Notes under the pieces: generated by a model
What the model was told of the DNA's origin: nothing
Database searches by the model: none
The model's input: only the letters and a program-made list of their open reading frames with translations
NCBI RefSeq assembly: GCF_049243985.1
Contig: NC_135371.1
Span: forward strand, 141,501-205,500
Length of the DNA stretch: 64,000 nucleotides
Source of the DNA: Paroedura picta
Taxonomy: Eukaryota; Chordata; Lepidosauria; Squamata; Gekkonidae
Direction: 5' to 3'
Made by a program: the position numbers and the translations under genes
Part shown: positions 30,701-41,455 of the stretch, one piece after another
How the letters are laid out: each line of letters begins with the position of its first letter
How positions within the stretch are numbered: the first letter of the stretch is position 1

Positions 30701-33700
30701 CTGCTGTGGGTGCAACGTGGGGGGAGGCTCCTCCACCCCACACCACCCTGTTCTGCTTCTCAGGCACCTTCTGCTGGGTGGACGGCGGGGCCACGTAGCT
30801 GCTCTGGACTGGCACACGAAGGCCTTGATGTGTGAGATCAGCGTCATGGAGTATGTCACGGACCTGGCGTGAGTGGGGGCACAGGGGTCACAAACAGTCA
30901 AAGCGTGCCTGCAGAAGAGAGCAAGGATTTGGGAAGTTAGAGAGCTGCAGAGGTCGGCTTTTTGTGCTTAGCCTGCAACACTGCCTGCACCCCTTGGTGG
31001 GCAGAGTTCCACAGTCGTGGGTGCCAGGGTGGTGGCTGAGGTGCCCTCTTTTACCTCCTCCCCAGTTTCCCCTTCTCTCGGGGCTGACCTGGACCTTATT
31101 TGGGGGATCTCAGTAGCCACTGGCCACGAGGAGTAGAAGGAGCCACCCATGTTCAAGGGCAGTCAACCTCTCAGTACCAGAACCAGGAGTCGGTATCATG
31201 GGAAGGCCTTGGCTTCTCTTGCCCCTATTGTTGGACCTCCAAAGGAATGGAACCGGTTGGCCCTTGTTTGAGACAGGGAGGGGGCCTGTCTCGGATGGGA
31301 CTCTGCTGCTGACCCCTGTTCCTCTGCTGGCAGGTGGCTGCACACCGAGAACATGTTTGCGGTAGCCCAGCGCCAGTGGCTGTATGTGTACGACAACCAA
31401 GGCGTGGAGCTGAACTGCCTGAAGCGCTTCCACCGAGTCCAGCGGATGGAATTTCTGCCTTACCACTTCCTCCTCGCCACTGCAGTGAGTATGGGGGTGC
31501 GCTTTGCCCAAATCTCTTGGAAGACGCTGCAGCCCAATTGACATTTTAGAAGATCGGCGCAGCTGAATCCCTTAGCCCCCCCCCCTTTTCCCATGGCCTG
31601 GTCTCCTGAGGAAGAGGGTGGTGGCAATCTCTCTCTCCCTCTGCTGGCCTCCAGTTCTTGCCCTCTGCTCTGGGGGTCTTTTGGTGGAAGCATTGCCAGG
31701 AGAACTCAGGTTAGCAGTCACTCTCCTTCCCTGCCCTTCAGGGGGAGAGTGGGGGTATTTGGGGATGGGGCAGGGGGGAAGTGTGCTGGTCAACTTGGTC
31801 TCTTGTAGCAGACCTGGCTCCGCCCTGCACTGGCTTCTGCCCGCAGGAGGCCCTTGTGAACAGCCCAGGCTGTGACTTGGTCAGCCTTAGAGGCAGATTC
31901 ATGGTCCAAAGAGCCATTATGCACCCTGCTTGCCCCTTCCCCAGTAGAAGGGGTGCTGCTGCTGCTGCTGCTTGCATTTCGTAGGGAAAAACAGTCTCTG
32001 TGTGGGGAGAGGGTTCTTGCCCAGGAGGTAGGCTTCACAGCCAGGCAGGGGGGAGGCTGGTGGAATAACCCAGGCAGGCAGGCACACACAGAACAGTGTA
32101 GCTGGGAGTCAGGAATCCCCCACCCCCTGTATTTGCTTCCCCCTCCTGGGCCAGCCCCTTTCCCCACAATGCTTCATAGAATCATAGAGTTGGAAGGGGC
32201 CATACAGGCCATCTAGTCCAACCCCCTGCTCAACGCAGGATCAGCCCTAAGCATCCTAAAGCAGTGAGGCCCCAAGTGGGCTTTGGATGGAACAGCCGCC
32301 CCCAGCTGGGAGCTCACCCTCACCTGGCACCAGGAGGCTGGCAAAACCTTCTTTGTGTCCGACACCCAGTACGTCCTCAAAGGGGCAGAAGCGCAGGGCA
32401 TGGGCAGGGCGTGGCAGATGTAGGGCTTGGGGGAGGGGCAGACCAAAATATCCTTGTATACCTGGGGGTGGGAGGAGAGAAATGGGGGCAGAGCCAAGAC
32501 AACTCGGGGGGGGGGATTCCTCCCCACTTCTTTCCCCCTCCCTGCATGGTAGGAGCCCACCCCTCGCCTGTCTGCTGGCCTGCCTGCCTGCCTGCCTCCC
32601 TACCTGGGGGCGTCATTCAGGGACCCTCATGTATTCGCCATCCCCAGATCGGGTCCGAGGGAGTGGGGCCTTGGGGGAAGGAACTGCTTGTCGGTCTCAC
32701 CACCGTTTCCTCTGCTGCGCAGAGTGAGACAGGGTTCCTGCAGTACTTGGACGTCTCCGTGGGGAAGGAGGTGGCAACCCTCTGCACCAAGGGGGGGCGT
32801 TTGGGGGTCATGGCCCAGAACCCCGCCAACGCCATCGTTCACCTGGGCCACAGCAACGGTGAGTCCGCCTCCCACCCACCCCCTCCAGGGCTCTCCTCGC
32901 CCCTCCCTCCGCCCCGGGTCTCTCCCCCAGGAACTGAATGCTTCCCTCCCCCCCCCCCCCCCCAGGCACGGTGACGCTGTGGAGTCCCAACATCAAGGAG
33001 CCCCTGGTGCGGATGCTGTGCCACCGCGGGGCCGTGAGGGCCGTTGCCGTCGATCCCTCTGGAACGTGAGTCGGGGCTTCTTCATCGCCCCCTTGCCTGA
33101 TTGATTGAAACCTTCTGCCGTTCCTTGTGGAGGAGGAGAAGGAGAAGAGCTGGTTCTTCATGCCCCCACTTTTCATCTACTGGAGCAATCCCAGAGTGGC
33201 TGGAAAACCCTTTAGTCCTCTTGGTGTCCTGATCAGGAGTGCGGACTTCTCATCTGATCCCCCCCTCCTCTCCCACAGGCAACCAGTTGGGTGACCTTGG
33301 GCTTGCCACAGCCCTGATAAAGCTGTTCTGACCAAACAGTTCTTTCAGGGCTCTCTCAGCCTCACCTCCCTCACAGGGCATCTGTTGCAGAGAGAGGAAA
33401 GGGGAGGCAAATGGAAGCAGCTTGGAGACTCCTTTGGGTAGAGAAAGACCCCTCCTGAAGCTCTCCCCGGGGTGGGACCCCCTTCCACAGAGCAGGAGCT
33501 ACCAAGAAAAAGGCCCTTGTTCAGACTGATGGATGCCGGGGAGGTTGCCTTGAGCAGTGGACCAATGCCTGTAGTTGTGGGTCAAAGGGGGGGTGGGGTG
33601 GGGTGTGCCTGACAGAGCGGAGCAGGTCAAGCCCTGTGCTCTCTTCCGGCACAGGTACATGGCCACCTCCGGGCTCGACCGGAAGCTCCACATCTACGAT

Positions 33701-36700
33701 GTGCGGGCATATCGGCGCCTACACTCCCTGCTCCTGCCCACGGGGGCTGGACACCTCGACTTCAGCCAGCGGGGGCTCCTGGGGGCCGCTTGTCAAGAGG
33801 TGGTCCAGGTATTTTGGGGGGAGGGGAGGACACAGGGATTCTTATGAATTACGGGGCAGGGACATCCATGGGGGACACCATTTGCTTAAGTCACTCCGAC
33901 CCAAATCCCCCAAGTAGAGTCCCTGCTGGACAGACCCACCTGTATAGTGCTTAGAAGGGGCCCTTGGCCCCACCCTACCCCCCAAAGGGCTGCTGGGCAA
34001 CTTGGAGCTTCCACCAGGGCCTGGCTTTGCTCTTGCTTCTGATCTGGGTCCTTTTGGAGTTCTCTGTGGTTATTCCTCGTCCCCTGGAGCATGGCCATTC
34101 ACCCTGGTTTGGCTCCCTCTGATGGATGTGTCTGTAGCCTTGTGGGGCAATGGGGCAGGGGGTTGGGTGTGGGTGAGATTCCCACCTTTGCTCTACAATT
34201 CCTGCCCTCTCCGGTTGGGTATTTGAATCGGCTAATGCAGGCTGGTGGGGGAGGGGAGTCGTCCCTGTTTGGTGCTTAGCAGTCCTGCGGCTGGCCGGGC
34301 TCACTAGAAATGCCTGGCTGGATCCAGCCCGGGATCCCCAGCTGTCATCCTTTACAGGGATCGTGGTGGGTCCCCTGCTAGAAAGTTCCTTCTGTTCCCC
34401 TCAGCCCCAACCAGCCTGGGAACCACGCCCTCCCTTGGTCCCCGAATCCCCCCCCCCCCGAGTTGTCTTGGCTCTGCCCCCATTTCTCTCCTCCCACCCC
34501 CAGGTATACAAGGATATTTTGGTTTGCCCCTCCCCCAAGCCCTACATCTGCCACGCCCTGCCACGCCCTGCCCATGCCCTGCGCTTCTGCCCCTTTGAGG
34601 ACGTGCTGGGTGTCGGACACGAAGAAGGTTTTGCCAGCCTCCTGGTGCCAGGTGAGGGAGAGCTCCCAGCTGGGGGGGGGGGCTGTTCCAACCAGAGCCC
34701 ACTTGGGGCCTCACTGATATTGGTGCTTTTTGCAGGAGCCGGGGAGCCCAATTTCGACGCCATGGAGATCAACCCCTTCCGGAGCCGGAAGCAACGCCAG
34801 GAGTGGGAGGTCAAGGCACTGCTGGAGAAGGTAACATGGGGGGCAGTCCTCCATTCCCCTATCACTGGACAGCTAAGCGAGCAGATGTGCAGAATAGTGG
34901 AGAGCATACGTTCCTCCAGCACGCAAGTCAAGCTGCAGAGGAAACTGCGCAACCCCCCCACCCCCCAGTCCTCAATTGTCATTTCCTTGATGGCTTCTAA
35001 ATGTTGAAGCCAATCTGTGGGAGTTGTGTAGGGGTTCCTGGTGGCTTTGCGTATCTGTGGAGCAGCCGGTATCCCTTGGGCAGCTCCTTCCTTTCTTCCC
35101 TGGGGCCTCCAGCTGGCCATGTGGCAAGTTAGGAACATAACAAGAAAATAAAGAGCCAACCCAATCCCAGGAGAAAAAATAAAGCCAAGGCCAATGGTGC
35201 AAACATTTTAGGTTTAGGTGTTTTCTGAGTTAAATTTCCCAACATTCCCTGCACGATACACCAGAAGGCCTTGTTAGGAGAATCTGCCACATTTAATAAC
35301 AACAACGGGGCTGAGATCAGGTCGAGTTAGGGGGAGAGGCACCTGAGTCTTCCACCATGTCCCCCTGTGGGTGAGCCTGCTCACGGGATCGGGTTGATGA
35401 TCCCTACAGATCCCGTCGGAGCTGATCTCGCTCGACCCTGGGCAGCTGGGCACTGTGGACGCCGTCTCCCTCGAGCTGCAGCAGAAGGAGCGGACAGCCA
35501 GGCTGGTAAGGGGCACAGAAGGGGGGGGGGCGGCACAGTGAACAACAGCAGCAGCAGCAGCAGCGCATCTCCAGCAGGCTCTGTTGCGGCTGCACTTTGG
35601 GGTGCAGAGGAGGCCTTCATGCATCCCTCTTCTCCCACCCCCCCCCACCCCACCCCACAGGGCTATGACCCCCAGGCCAAGGGCAAATTCTCCCCTCGCC
35701 GGCGGCAGAAGGGGAGGGACTCTACAGGAAGCCGACTGAAACGCAAGCAGAAGGTGGCTGCTGAGCAGCAACGGGTAAGTCTCCTCCTTGAGCCCTCACT
35801 GCCAGAGGCTCCCAGGGGCACGGAGGTGGCACCAGCATCAGGGAAGGCTTCAGCCTCTGGGCGCTGCTTGCTCGCCCTCCAGAATTGCAGGGCTGGAGGC
35901 CCTTGCTGCAGGCAGGCTCAGCCCAAAGCACCCAGGAGAAGTCTGTCCAGCCGCTGTTGAAGGCGGCCAGTGAAGCCCACATAGGCCTCTGTGTGAGGCG
36001 GGGCTGGAGGGCCCCTTCCTAACCTGAACACAATGGAAAAATGGGCAAATGAGAACAAGATGCAGTTTAATAGAGATAAGTGTAAAGTTCTGCATCTGGG
36101 TCAGAAAAATGAAAAGCATGCCTACTGGATGGGGGATACGCTTCTAGGTAACTCTGTGTCTGAACGAGACCTTGGGGTACTTGTGGATTGTAAACTAAAC
36201 ATGAGCAGGCAGTGTGATGCAGCAGTAAAAAAGGCAAATGCCATTTGGGGCTGTATCAACAGGGGCATCACATCAAAATCACAAGATGTCATAGTCCTAT
36301 TGTATACGGCACTGGTCAGACCACACCTGGAGTACTGTGTGCAGTTCTGGAGGCCTCACTTCAAGAAGGACGTCGATAAAATTGAAAGGGTACAGAGGAG
36401 AGCGACGAAGATGATCTGGGGCCAAGTGACCAAGCCCTATGAAGATAGGTTGAGGGACTTGGGAATGTTCAGCCTGGAGAAAAGGAGGTTGAGAGGGGAC
36501 ATGATAGCCCTCTTTAAGTATTTGAAAGGTTGTCACTTGGAGGAGGGCAGGATGCTGTTTCTGCTGGCTGCAGAGGAGAGGACACGCAGTAATGGGTTTA
36601 AACTTCAAGTACAACGATATAGGCTAGATATCAGGAAAAAGTTTTTCACAGTCAGAGTAGTTCAGCAGTGGAATAGGCTGCCTAAGGGGGTGGTGAGCTC

Positions 36701-37228
36701 CCCCTCACTGGCAGTCTTCAAGCAAAGGTTGGATACACACTTTTCTTGGATGCTTTAGGATGCTTAGGGCTGATCCTGCGTTGAGCAGGGGGTTGGACTA
36801 GATGGCCTGGATGGCCCCTTCCCACTCTGATTCTATGATAACCGGATCCAGCAGGGCTCTCCCGGGCTGCTCTCCTTTGTGCCCAGGGGAGTATAAGCTG
36901 GCTGCCACTGGCATTTGCCTTTGCTTTCCTGGTGCGCGCTGGAGTTGGCCCTGGGGAAATGGCAGCGAGGGTTTGGTGAGGGGACAGACTGGGCTAAGAC
37001 CTCCAAACACACACACACACACACCCCCACACCCACAATAGAGCCCATGTGCTCCCCCCACGGAGCCTCCCCTTCCCTCCCCTGCCCTCCCTTCTAATGC
37101 CTGCCTCCCATTTCCCTCAGACTGCCCTTCGGAAGAGCCTGGCCAAAGACTCAGCCCGTGAACTGGAGAGCCCACGAGAGGCGGTCCCTGCTGTTCAGCG
37201 GTCAGTGCTGGATCGCTTCCGGAAGTAG
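27770..37228 (+). CDS. WDR46: WDR46 (BING4), nucleolar WD-repeat protein, sixteen coding exons
   Basis: Exons: 27770-27790, 28750-28899, 29010-29087, 29409-29521, 30432-30519, 30606-30667, 30764-30868, 31334-31484, 32723-32858, 32966-33065, 33655-33808, 34504-34651, 34736-34830, 35410-35505, 35661-35774, 37121-37228. All junctions are GT/AG and the frame is kept: 572 aa (human about 610). WDR46 is a scaffold of the nucleolar small-subunit processome (yeast Utp7). A basic N-terminal region (KKRPQRYW) is followed by a coiled Glu-rich part. The WD propeller lies at about residues 155-445 ([93 protein letters not shown]). The BING4CT domain follows ([34 protein letters not shown]) and a Lys-rich tail ends SVLDRFRK. 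Exon 1 codes only seven residues (MAGGAGQ) and is the least certain exon. Confidence 0.95.
27791..28749 (+). other. WDR46: WDR46 intron 1
   Basis: The first 250 bp continue the CpG-rich promoter region. No mobile element is certain; 28510-28575 (GTAGCCATGTTAGCCCCCAG, GCAGCACCTGAACTTAATAT) looks like one edge of the interspersed repeat also seen near 43.45, 44.05, 60.2 and 63.0 kb. Confidence 0.45.
29165..29405 (+). mobile_element. tRNA-derived SINE abutting WDR46 exon 4
   Basis: Starts GCCAGTTTGGTGTAGTGATT and ends GGCATATAAGAACCAACTC plus TTCTTCTTCT, immediately before the CAG at 29406-29408. About 40 bp covering the B-box are missing compared with the copy at 18.3 kb. Confidence 0.88.
32173..32261 (-). 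mobile_element. CR1 3' tail in WDR46 intron 8
   Basis: Minus-strand terminus CATAGAATCATAGAGTTGGA, GGCCATCTAGTCCAACCCCC, AGCCCTAAGCATCCTAAAG. It stops exactly where the inverted copy of exon 12 begins (32262). Confidence 0.88.
32262..32519 (-). repeat. Inverted duplicate of WDR46 exon 12 and flanks (arm 1, pseudo-exon)
   Basis: Read on the minus strand, this copies 34444-34716: the end of intron 11, all of exon 12 and the start of intron 12. I count about seven base differences plus homopolymer changes. The copy also lacks one 10-bp unit (CACGCCCTGC) that is present twice in exon 12. That loss would shift the frame, while the true exon 12 aligns with human WDR46 without gaps at that place, so this copy is not a working exon in either orientation. 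Confidence 0.93.
33216..33450 (+). mobile_element. tRNA-derived SINE, diverged
   Basis: In WDR46 intron 10: GATCAGGAGTGCGGACTTCT, CCAGTTGGGTGACCTTGGGC, CTGATAAAGCTGTTCTGACC, GGGCTCTCTCAGCCTCACC, GGAGACTCCTTTGGGTAGAG. The head and the tail are eroded. Confidence 0.75.
33809..34443 (+). other. WDR46: WDR46 intron 11
   Basis: No mobile element or gene recognised. It ends in a C-rich tract that becomes the left edge of arm 2 of the inverted duplication. Confidence 0.5.
34444..34716 (+). repeat. WDR46: Arm 2 of the WDR46 inverted repeat (source copy, includes exon 12)
   Basis: The reverse complement of 32262-32519. It contains exon 12 (34504-34651) with its acceptor and donor. The centre of the inverted repeat is about 33.5 kb and the spacer is 1.92 kb, holding exons 9, 10 and 11. 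Confidence 0.93.
36012..36838 (+). mobile_element. CR1 LINE 3' end in WDR46 intron 15
   Basis: Plus-strand, 5'-truncated. An open frame of 241 codons (36033-36758) encodes the RT C-terminus ([80 protein letters not shown]), then the terminus TGATTCTATGAT at about 36828. The frame is open over its whole length, so the copy is young. Confidence 0.92.
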
Positions 37229-38235
37229 GAGCCAGACCGGAGGAGGAGGAACTGCCCTCCCCACCCCAGGGTGAAAGGAGCACTGTGTGGGCAGTGGGGG
37301 CGTTCTTTCTGCTGTGCCCTGCTGGACGTTGTGGGCTCCCCCTGGTGGCTCGTGTTGGACTCCCTGGCGCTCTCCTGCTTCTGGGCTCGCTCCTTGGAAG
37401 GCCGGCCAGTGGCGCCTGAGGGAGGCGGTCCTTGGGGGGCTTGCCTGCCAGAGGACCTGCATGGGAATCCCCCTCCCCATTATGGACCTTGGTGATAAAG
37501 ACCCTTCCGAGGTCTCCTTCCTTCGCATTCTTCCCGCCTGCCTCGTTCTTTCTGCAGGGATGGGGGATGTTCTGGCCTTGTCGGGTGGATGGGGGGGGGG
37601 GGCTGGCAGGTGGCCCAAAGGCTGCTGGCCTTGAGGGGTTGTCCCTGCAGCCCCTTCAGTGGTGTGTGTAGAGGAACTCTGTACCACCCCCCCTCCTCCC
37701 AGTTCTGCCCAAGGAAAACAAAATGTGCCAAAGTTATTTGTGCTGGGCGACATCTCTCTTCTTCTCCCATCTGTGCAAGGGAGGGCTTTATCCTCACGCC
37801 AGCCCTCTGAGGTAAGGTAGAGACCTGTAGTTGGATGCTCTGGCCGCTGGACCATGCCCCATCCAAAGGGGAGAGCTGAATGGCTAGGGCCCTCCATAGC
37901 TGTCCTGAGCAGCCTTCCCCGCCCCCTTTCAGAGTCTTCTTTGTGGAGTGTCATTCTGGATGTGCCCCTCAAGAGGCCGGAGAAAGACCTTTGTTCCAAA
38001 TCAGGGGCTGCTCTCCTCCACAGGCATGTTGTGCCAACAAGGACCCATCTCCATCAGGGAGCCTGGAGGGCGGTCTCAGCACGGGGGCAGGGGGGGCCCT
38101 TCCCACCCCAGGGCGTCAGGGGTGTACAAAGGGGACCCACCATTTCCAATTCTCCTTTTTGCATCCTGGGAGAATGGCATCTATTCCAGGAGCTTGCCTC
38201 TGTTTAACCAGTCAGTGAATTACTCAATTCCTTCT
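37229..38235 (+). other. WDR46 3' UTR and start of the intergenic region
   Basis: No gene seen. GATAAA near 37493 is the only poly(A)-like hexamer close to the stop codon. The rest has no recognised repeat. Confidence 0.4.
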
Positions 38236-38478
38236 AGAAGAAGACTTGGTTTTTATACCCCACTTTTAACTACTCATAGGAGCCTTAAAAGAGGCTTACA
38301 ATCCCCTTCCCTTCCTCTCCCCCCAACAGGTACCCTGTGAGGGTGGTGGGGCTGAGAGCTCTGAGAGAACTGGGACTCACCCAGAGTCTCCCAGCTGCTA
38401 CATGTGGAGGAGTGGAGAACCGAACCCAGCTCTCCAGATTACAGCCACCACTCTAACCAGTACATTAAGCTGCCTCTC
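38236..38478 (-). mobile_element. tRNA-derived SINE, diverged
   Basis: Minus-strand body (AAGACTTGGTTTTTATACCC, CTTACAATCCCCTTCCCTTC) with a B-box relic (GAGAACCGAACCCAGCTCTC) and head (CCACTCTAACCAGTACATTA). Confidence 0.75.
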
Positions 38479-38514
38479 AGCTAGAGAGACTGGGCCAACC
38501 TGGCACTTTTGCAG

Positions 38515-38757
38515 GCTCTGAGAATCAAAGTTAGAAGGGGCTATAGAGGCCATCTGATCCCAGCTGCCTGATCAAGGCTGGGCCTTCCTCTTCTCACAAC
38601 AGACATTCTGTGACAGAACTCCTCTGTGAAAACAGCTCTGACTGGACTGCGACTAGCCCAAGGCCATCAGGCTGGCTGCATGTGCAGGAGGAGTAGGCAA
38701 TCGAGCCCCGCTCTCCAGGTTAGAAACTTTGACTCTTAACCACCACACCAAGCAGAT
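38515..38757 (-). mobile_element. Eroded CR1 tail plus SINE remnant
   Basis: 38518-38580 resembles a CR1 terminus (GAATCAAAGTTAGAAGGGGC). 38585-38755 is a SINE body (CTTCTCACAACAGACATTCT, GGCTGGCTGCATGTGCAGGA, AACCACCACACCAAGCAG). Both are old. Confidence 0.6.
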
Positions 38758-39451
38758 AGTGAATCCACTGAAACATCTGGACTGAGAAAGGCTGAGCAGT
38801 AAGATCGAAGGTCTAGAGGTGATCAAATAGCTTTTAGATTGCTTTTGATCCATGGTGACCAATTAGCTTGGCAGCCTATTCTGACAGTATAAAGGCTAAG
38901 GGAGAAAGGGGCAGATTGTACAAAGGGGGGGGGTCAGCTAGAATAAGAAAGGGAAACGGTCCTGCTCCGTGATCCTGAAATCTCCCAGTGTCCAGGGAGA
39001 CGGAGGGACCCGCCACCCCATAGTCCTCTGCACTGGATCTGTTAGCAGACCCAGGAGAGCGATCATCCCCAGGAGCTGAGCTGCCTAGTCTTTGCCAGCC
39101 AGGGCTGTCGGCCGATTTGGCTGGTCAGAATCCTGCGAGATTGCAGGCCTGATCTTTAAAAATCCAGTGTAACTTGTAACCACGTCAGGTCCTCCCCCAG
39201 GAGGTCTACTGTAGCTTCCTCCAACACACATACACTATCATCCAAACATTAAAATCACCCAGTAACCGAAACCTAGCTTCCGGAAACTCCACAGTAAGCA
39301 GCCATGTGCCCTAGTCCCCACAGAGAGGCATGGCCATGGTAGAAGGATCTAAACCAGTTTCTCTGTGTGTTTGCCGCTCAGGGGAGTGGCCGGACCTTGC
39401 CTGGGGAGGCTTCCATTTTAAAAGAATGGCGACCATTCAGATCCGCTAGGC

Positions 39452-39774
39452 CAGTGGTCCCCAACTACCGGTCCGTGGATCCTCCTTGTCCTCCTCGGGG
39501 GCTGCCCTGCCACTCTGCCACCAGCTCACTTTTGGTGCTCTCCAGCAGCCGCCATGGCTGGGGCTCCCCCTCAGCATGACACTGCGCAGCTGATGCTGGC
39601 AGCGCCCCCAATGGGCAGCGGGAAGTCAGGGGCACCGGCGGGAAAGCAAGTGGAGCAGGGGCTCAGGCAGCGGTGGTGACATCCCTTGGCAAAAGACTAC
39701 CCAGCCCCACCGGGCCTCAGTAAAATTGTCAAGCAATGACCAGTCCCCGGTGATAAAAAGGTTGGGGACCCCTG
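39452..39774 (+). mobile_element. hAT non-autonomous DNA transposon, perfect 8-bp TSD
   Basis: The ends are CAGTGGTCCCCAACTACCGG and GGTGATAAAAAGGTTGGGGA plus CCCCTG: imperfect terminal inverted repeats. The 8-bp duplication CGCTAGGC is identical on both sides (39444-39451 and 39775-39782). There is no coding capacity. It belongs to the family of the copy at 61683-62403 and the scrap at 42710. Confidence 0.9.
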
Positions 39775-39782
39775 CGCTAGGC

Positions 39783-41455
39783 TGTCCAAGCCTCACCTGT
39801 AGAAAGTGAATTCAGAATGATTTCTTAGGGGTCTAAACCATCTTCCTTGTGCGGAATCAAGAGCCCGGCCAGTCGGGCAGGGGCTGTGTTCAGAGATGAA
39901 GCTTACTTGGGAAGGTCGTCTGTGGGTGGAGGGGCCGTTCTGGCTCCCAGCAGTCTATTTCTGAACTCCAATCTGGCAATTATTGCTTTTTGGTCTCCCA
40001 GTGGCACGAAATCCTCCCTCGCGGAGCTCTCCAGCTGAGGAGGAGGAGGATCCCAATTATGACATCAGCGGGTGACCCGTCTGCTGAGCCCCCTTCCTGG
40101 GCCATTTCTGTTCTCTGCTCAGTTCTGCTTCTGGAGAATTCTGGGAGGAGGGGGAGATGGTTGTGTTAAGGAAGAGGCACAACTGAAAAAGGCCTCTGTG
40201 CCCAAGTCCTGCTTATTGGGCCTGTTAAGAATTTTGGTTTTAAGCGGATTCATCGGGGGAAGGCACTGTTCTTGCGTCTCTTACTCAAAGGGTGCAGAGG
40301 GTGTTGTGCTCGGAGCTCCGCTTGGGCAGGGAGAGGTCTGTTAAGGGGGCAGGTGGCCAAACACGCTTTAGTGCCTTGTAGGACCAGGACTTGAGGGGCA
40401 CTTTTCACTGTGGGGAAGCCAGGTCCCTGTTTGTGTTGTGTGGAAAGAATGTCACATAAAGGGCCTCCTTCCCAACTGTCCCTCAATTGCTAACCTCCCC
40501 CCCCCCCGCGCCCCAAGGGGTCCTCCAGCCATTCTTGAAGGAAAGGAAAAGAGTGGTTTAGCGATGCATTTCACATTTGTCCTTCGTAGCAGACTCCCCT
40601 TCCCCTCTTTCAGCCTTAAGGGTCTCCTGTGCTACGTGCTCTTGTGCCTTATCTGTGCTGTCATCTAGTGGAGCAAAGTAATTTCTGACTGGCAAGTCAT
40701 AGAAAACGCACGTCTCTGCTGGGGAGAACGCCATAATGTTGGTTTGCTTTGGGTCCTCTTTCTGGCATCCATAGATTGTTCCTTTCCTTCATAGGATAGC
40801 TGCTCCTTGACATCATAAGGCAAGATTTATTTTTGTCTGACTAATAACTAAATGTTAAGCTACTGATAGTAGAAGTTGAAAACTTGCAGTGAGGTTAGTG
40901 TCCTCTGTCCCCAGAAGCAGGGGCCACAGTGTGTGTGTGTGCATGTGGGGGGGGGGGCTTCTGGAGTTCAGGACCTGCGGGTGGCTCTCCTGACAGACCC
41001 ACTGTGTGACTCAGAGAGTGGCCACTGGCTTCTCTTGTGCTCTTCTCCCAGCACCCCCCCCCCAAGAGCGGCCCCCTGGCAGGTTCTGCTGGAGGTGTGT
41101 TCTCTGCCTGGCACCTTCCCCAGAGCATGGTCTGGGTCTTGGGGGGGGTGGGGGTGGGGGGTAGAGACTAGTCTGGGGCCTGAGCTTTGCATTCAGGAAG
41201 TCCCCAGTTCTATTCCTTGCAGGCAGTGCAAAGAAGCCCTGGAGGGCTAACTGCAGAAAGGGGAGGAGAGGCCGTATTTGGGGGGCGGGCGATGCTTTGG
41301 CAGAAGAGCCCAGCAGCATCTGGCCTGCGGGGTCCACCAGTCTCTGCCTTCTGCCTCCCTCTGTGACCAGCCTCTTGCTGTGAAGGAATCGTGTGGCTGG
41401 GGTATGAGGCCCCTGCACAATGGGCAAGCCAGCCAGAGGGGTAGTGTGATGAGGA
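39783..41455. other. Intergenic, no gene seen
   Basis: Mostly unique-looking sequence with a C run (40497-40507), a GT run (40929-40947) and a possible tRNA-like scrap at 41175-41225. No coding homology was recognised in either strand. Confidence 0.4.

Noticed and set aside
32262-32519. Inverted exon 12 copy as an alternative WDR46 exon or a minus-strand gene
   Set aside because: Wrong strand for WDR46, shifted frame by loss of 10 bp, and no neighbouring exons on the minus strand.
36033-36758. 241-aa open frame as a host gene
   Set aside because: It is the C-terminus of a CR1 reverse transcriptase, with copies at 6.8, 54.7 and 63.4 kb.
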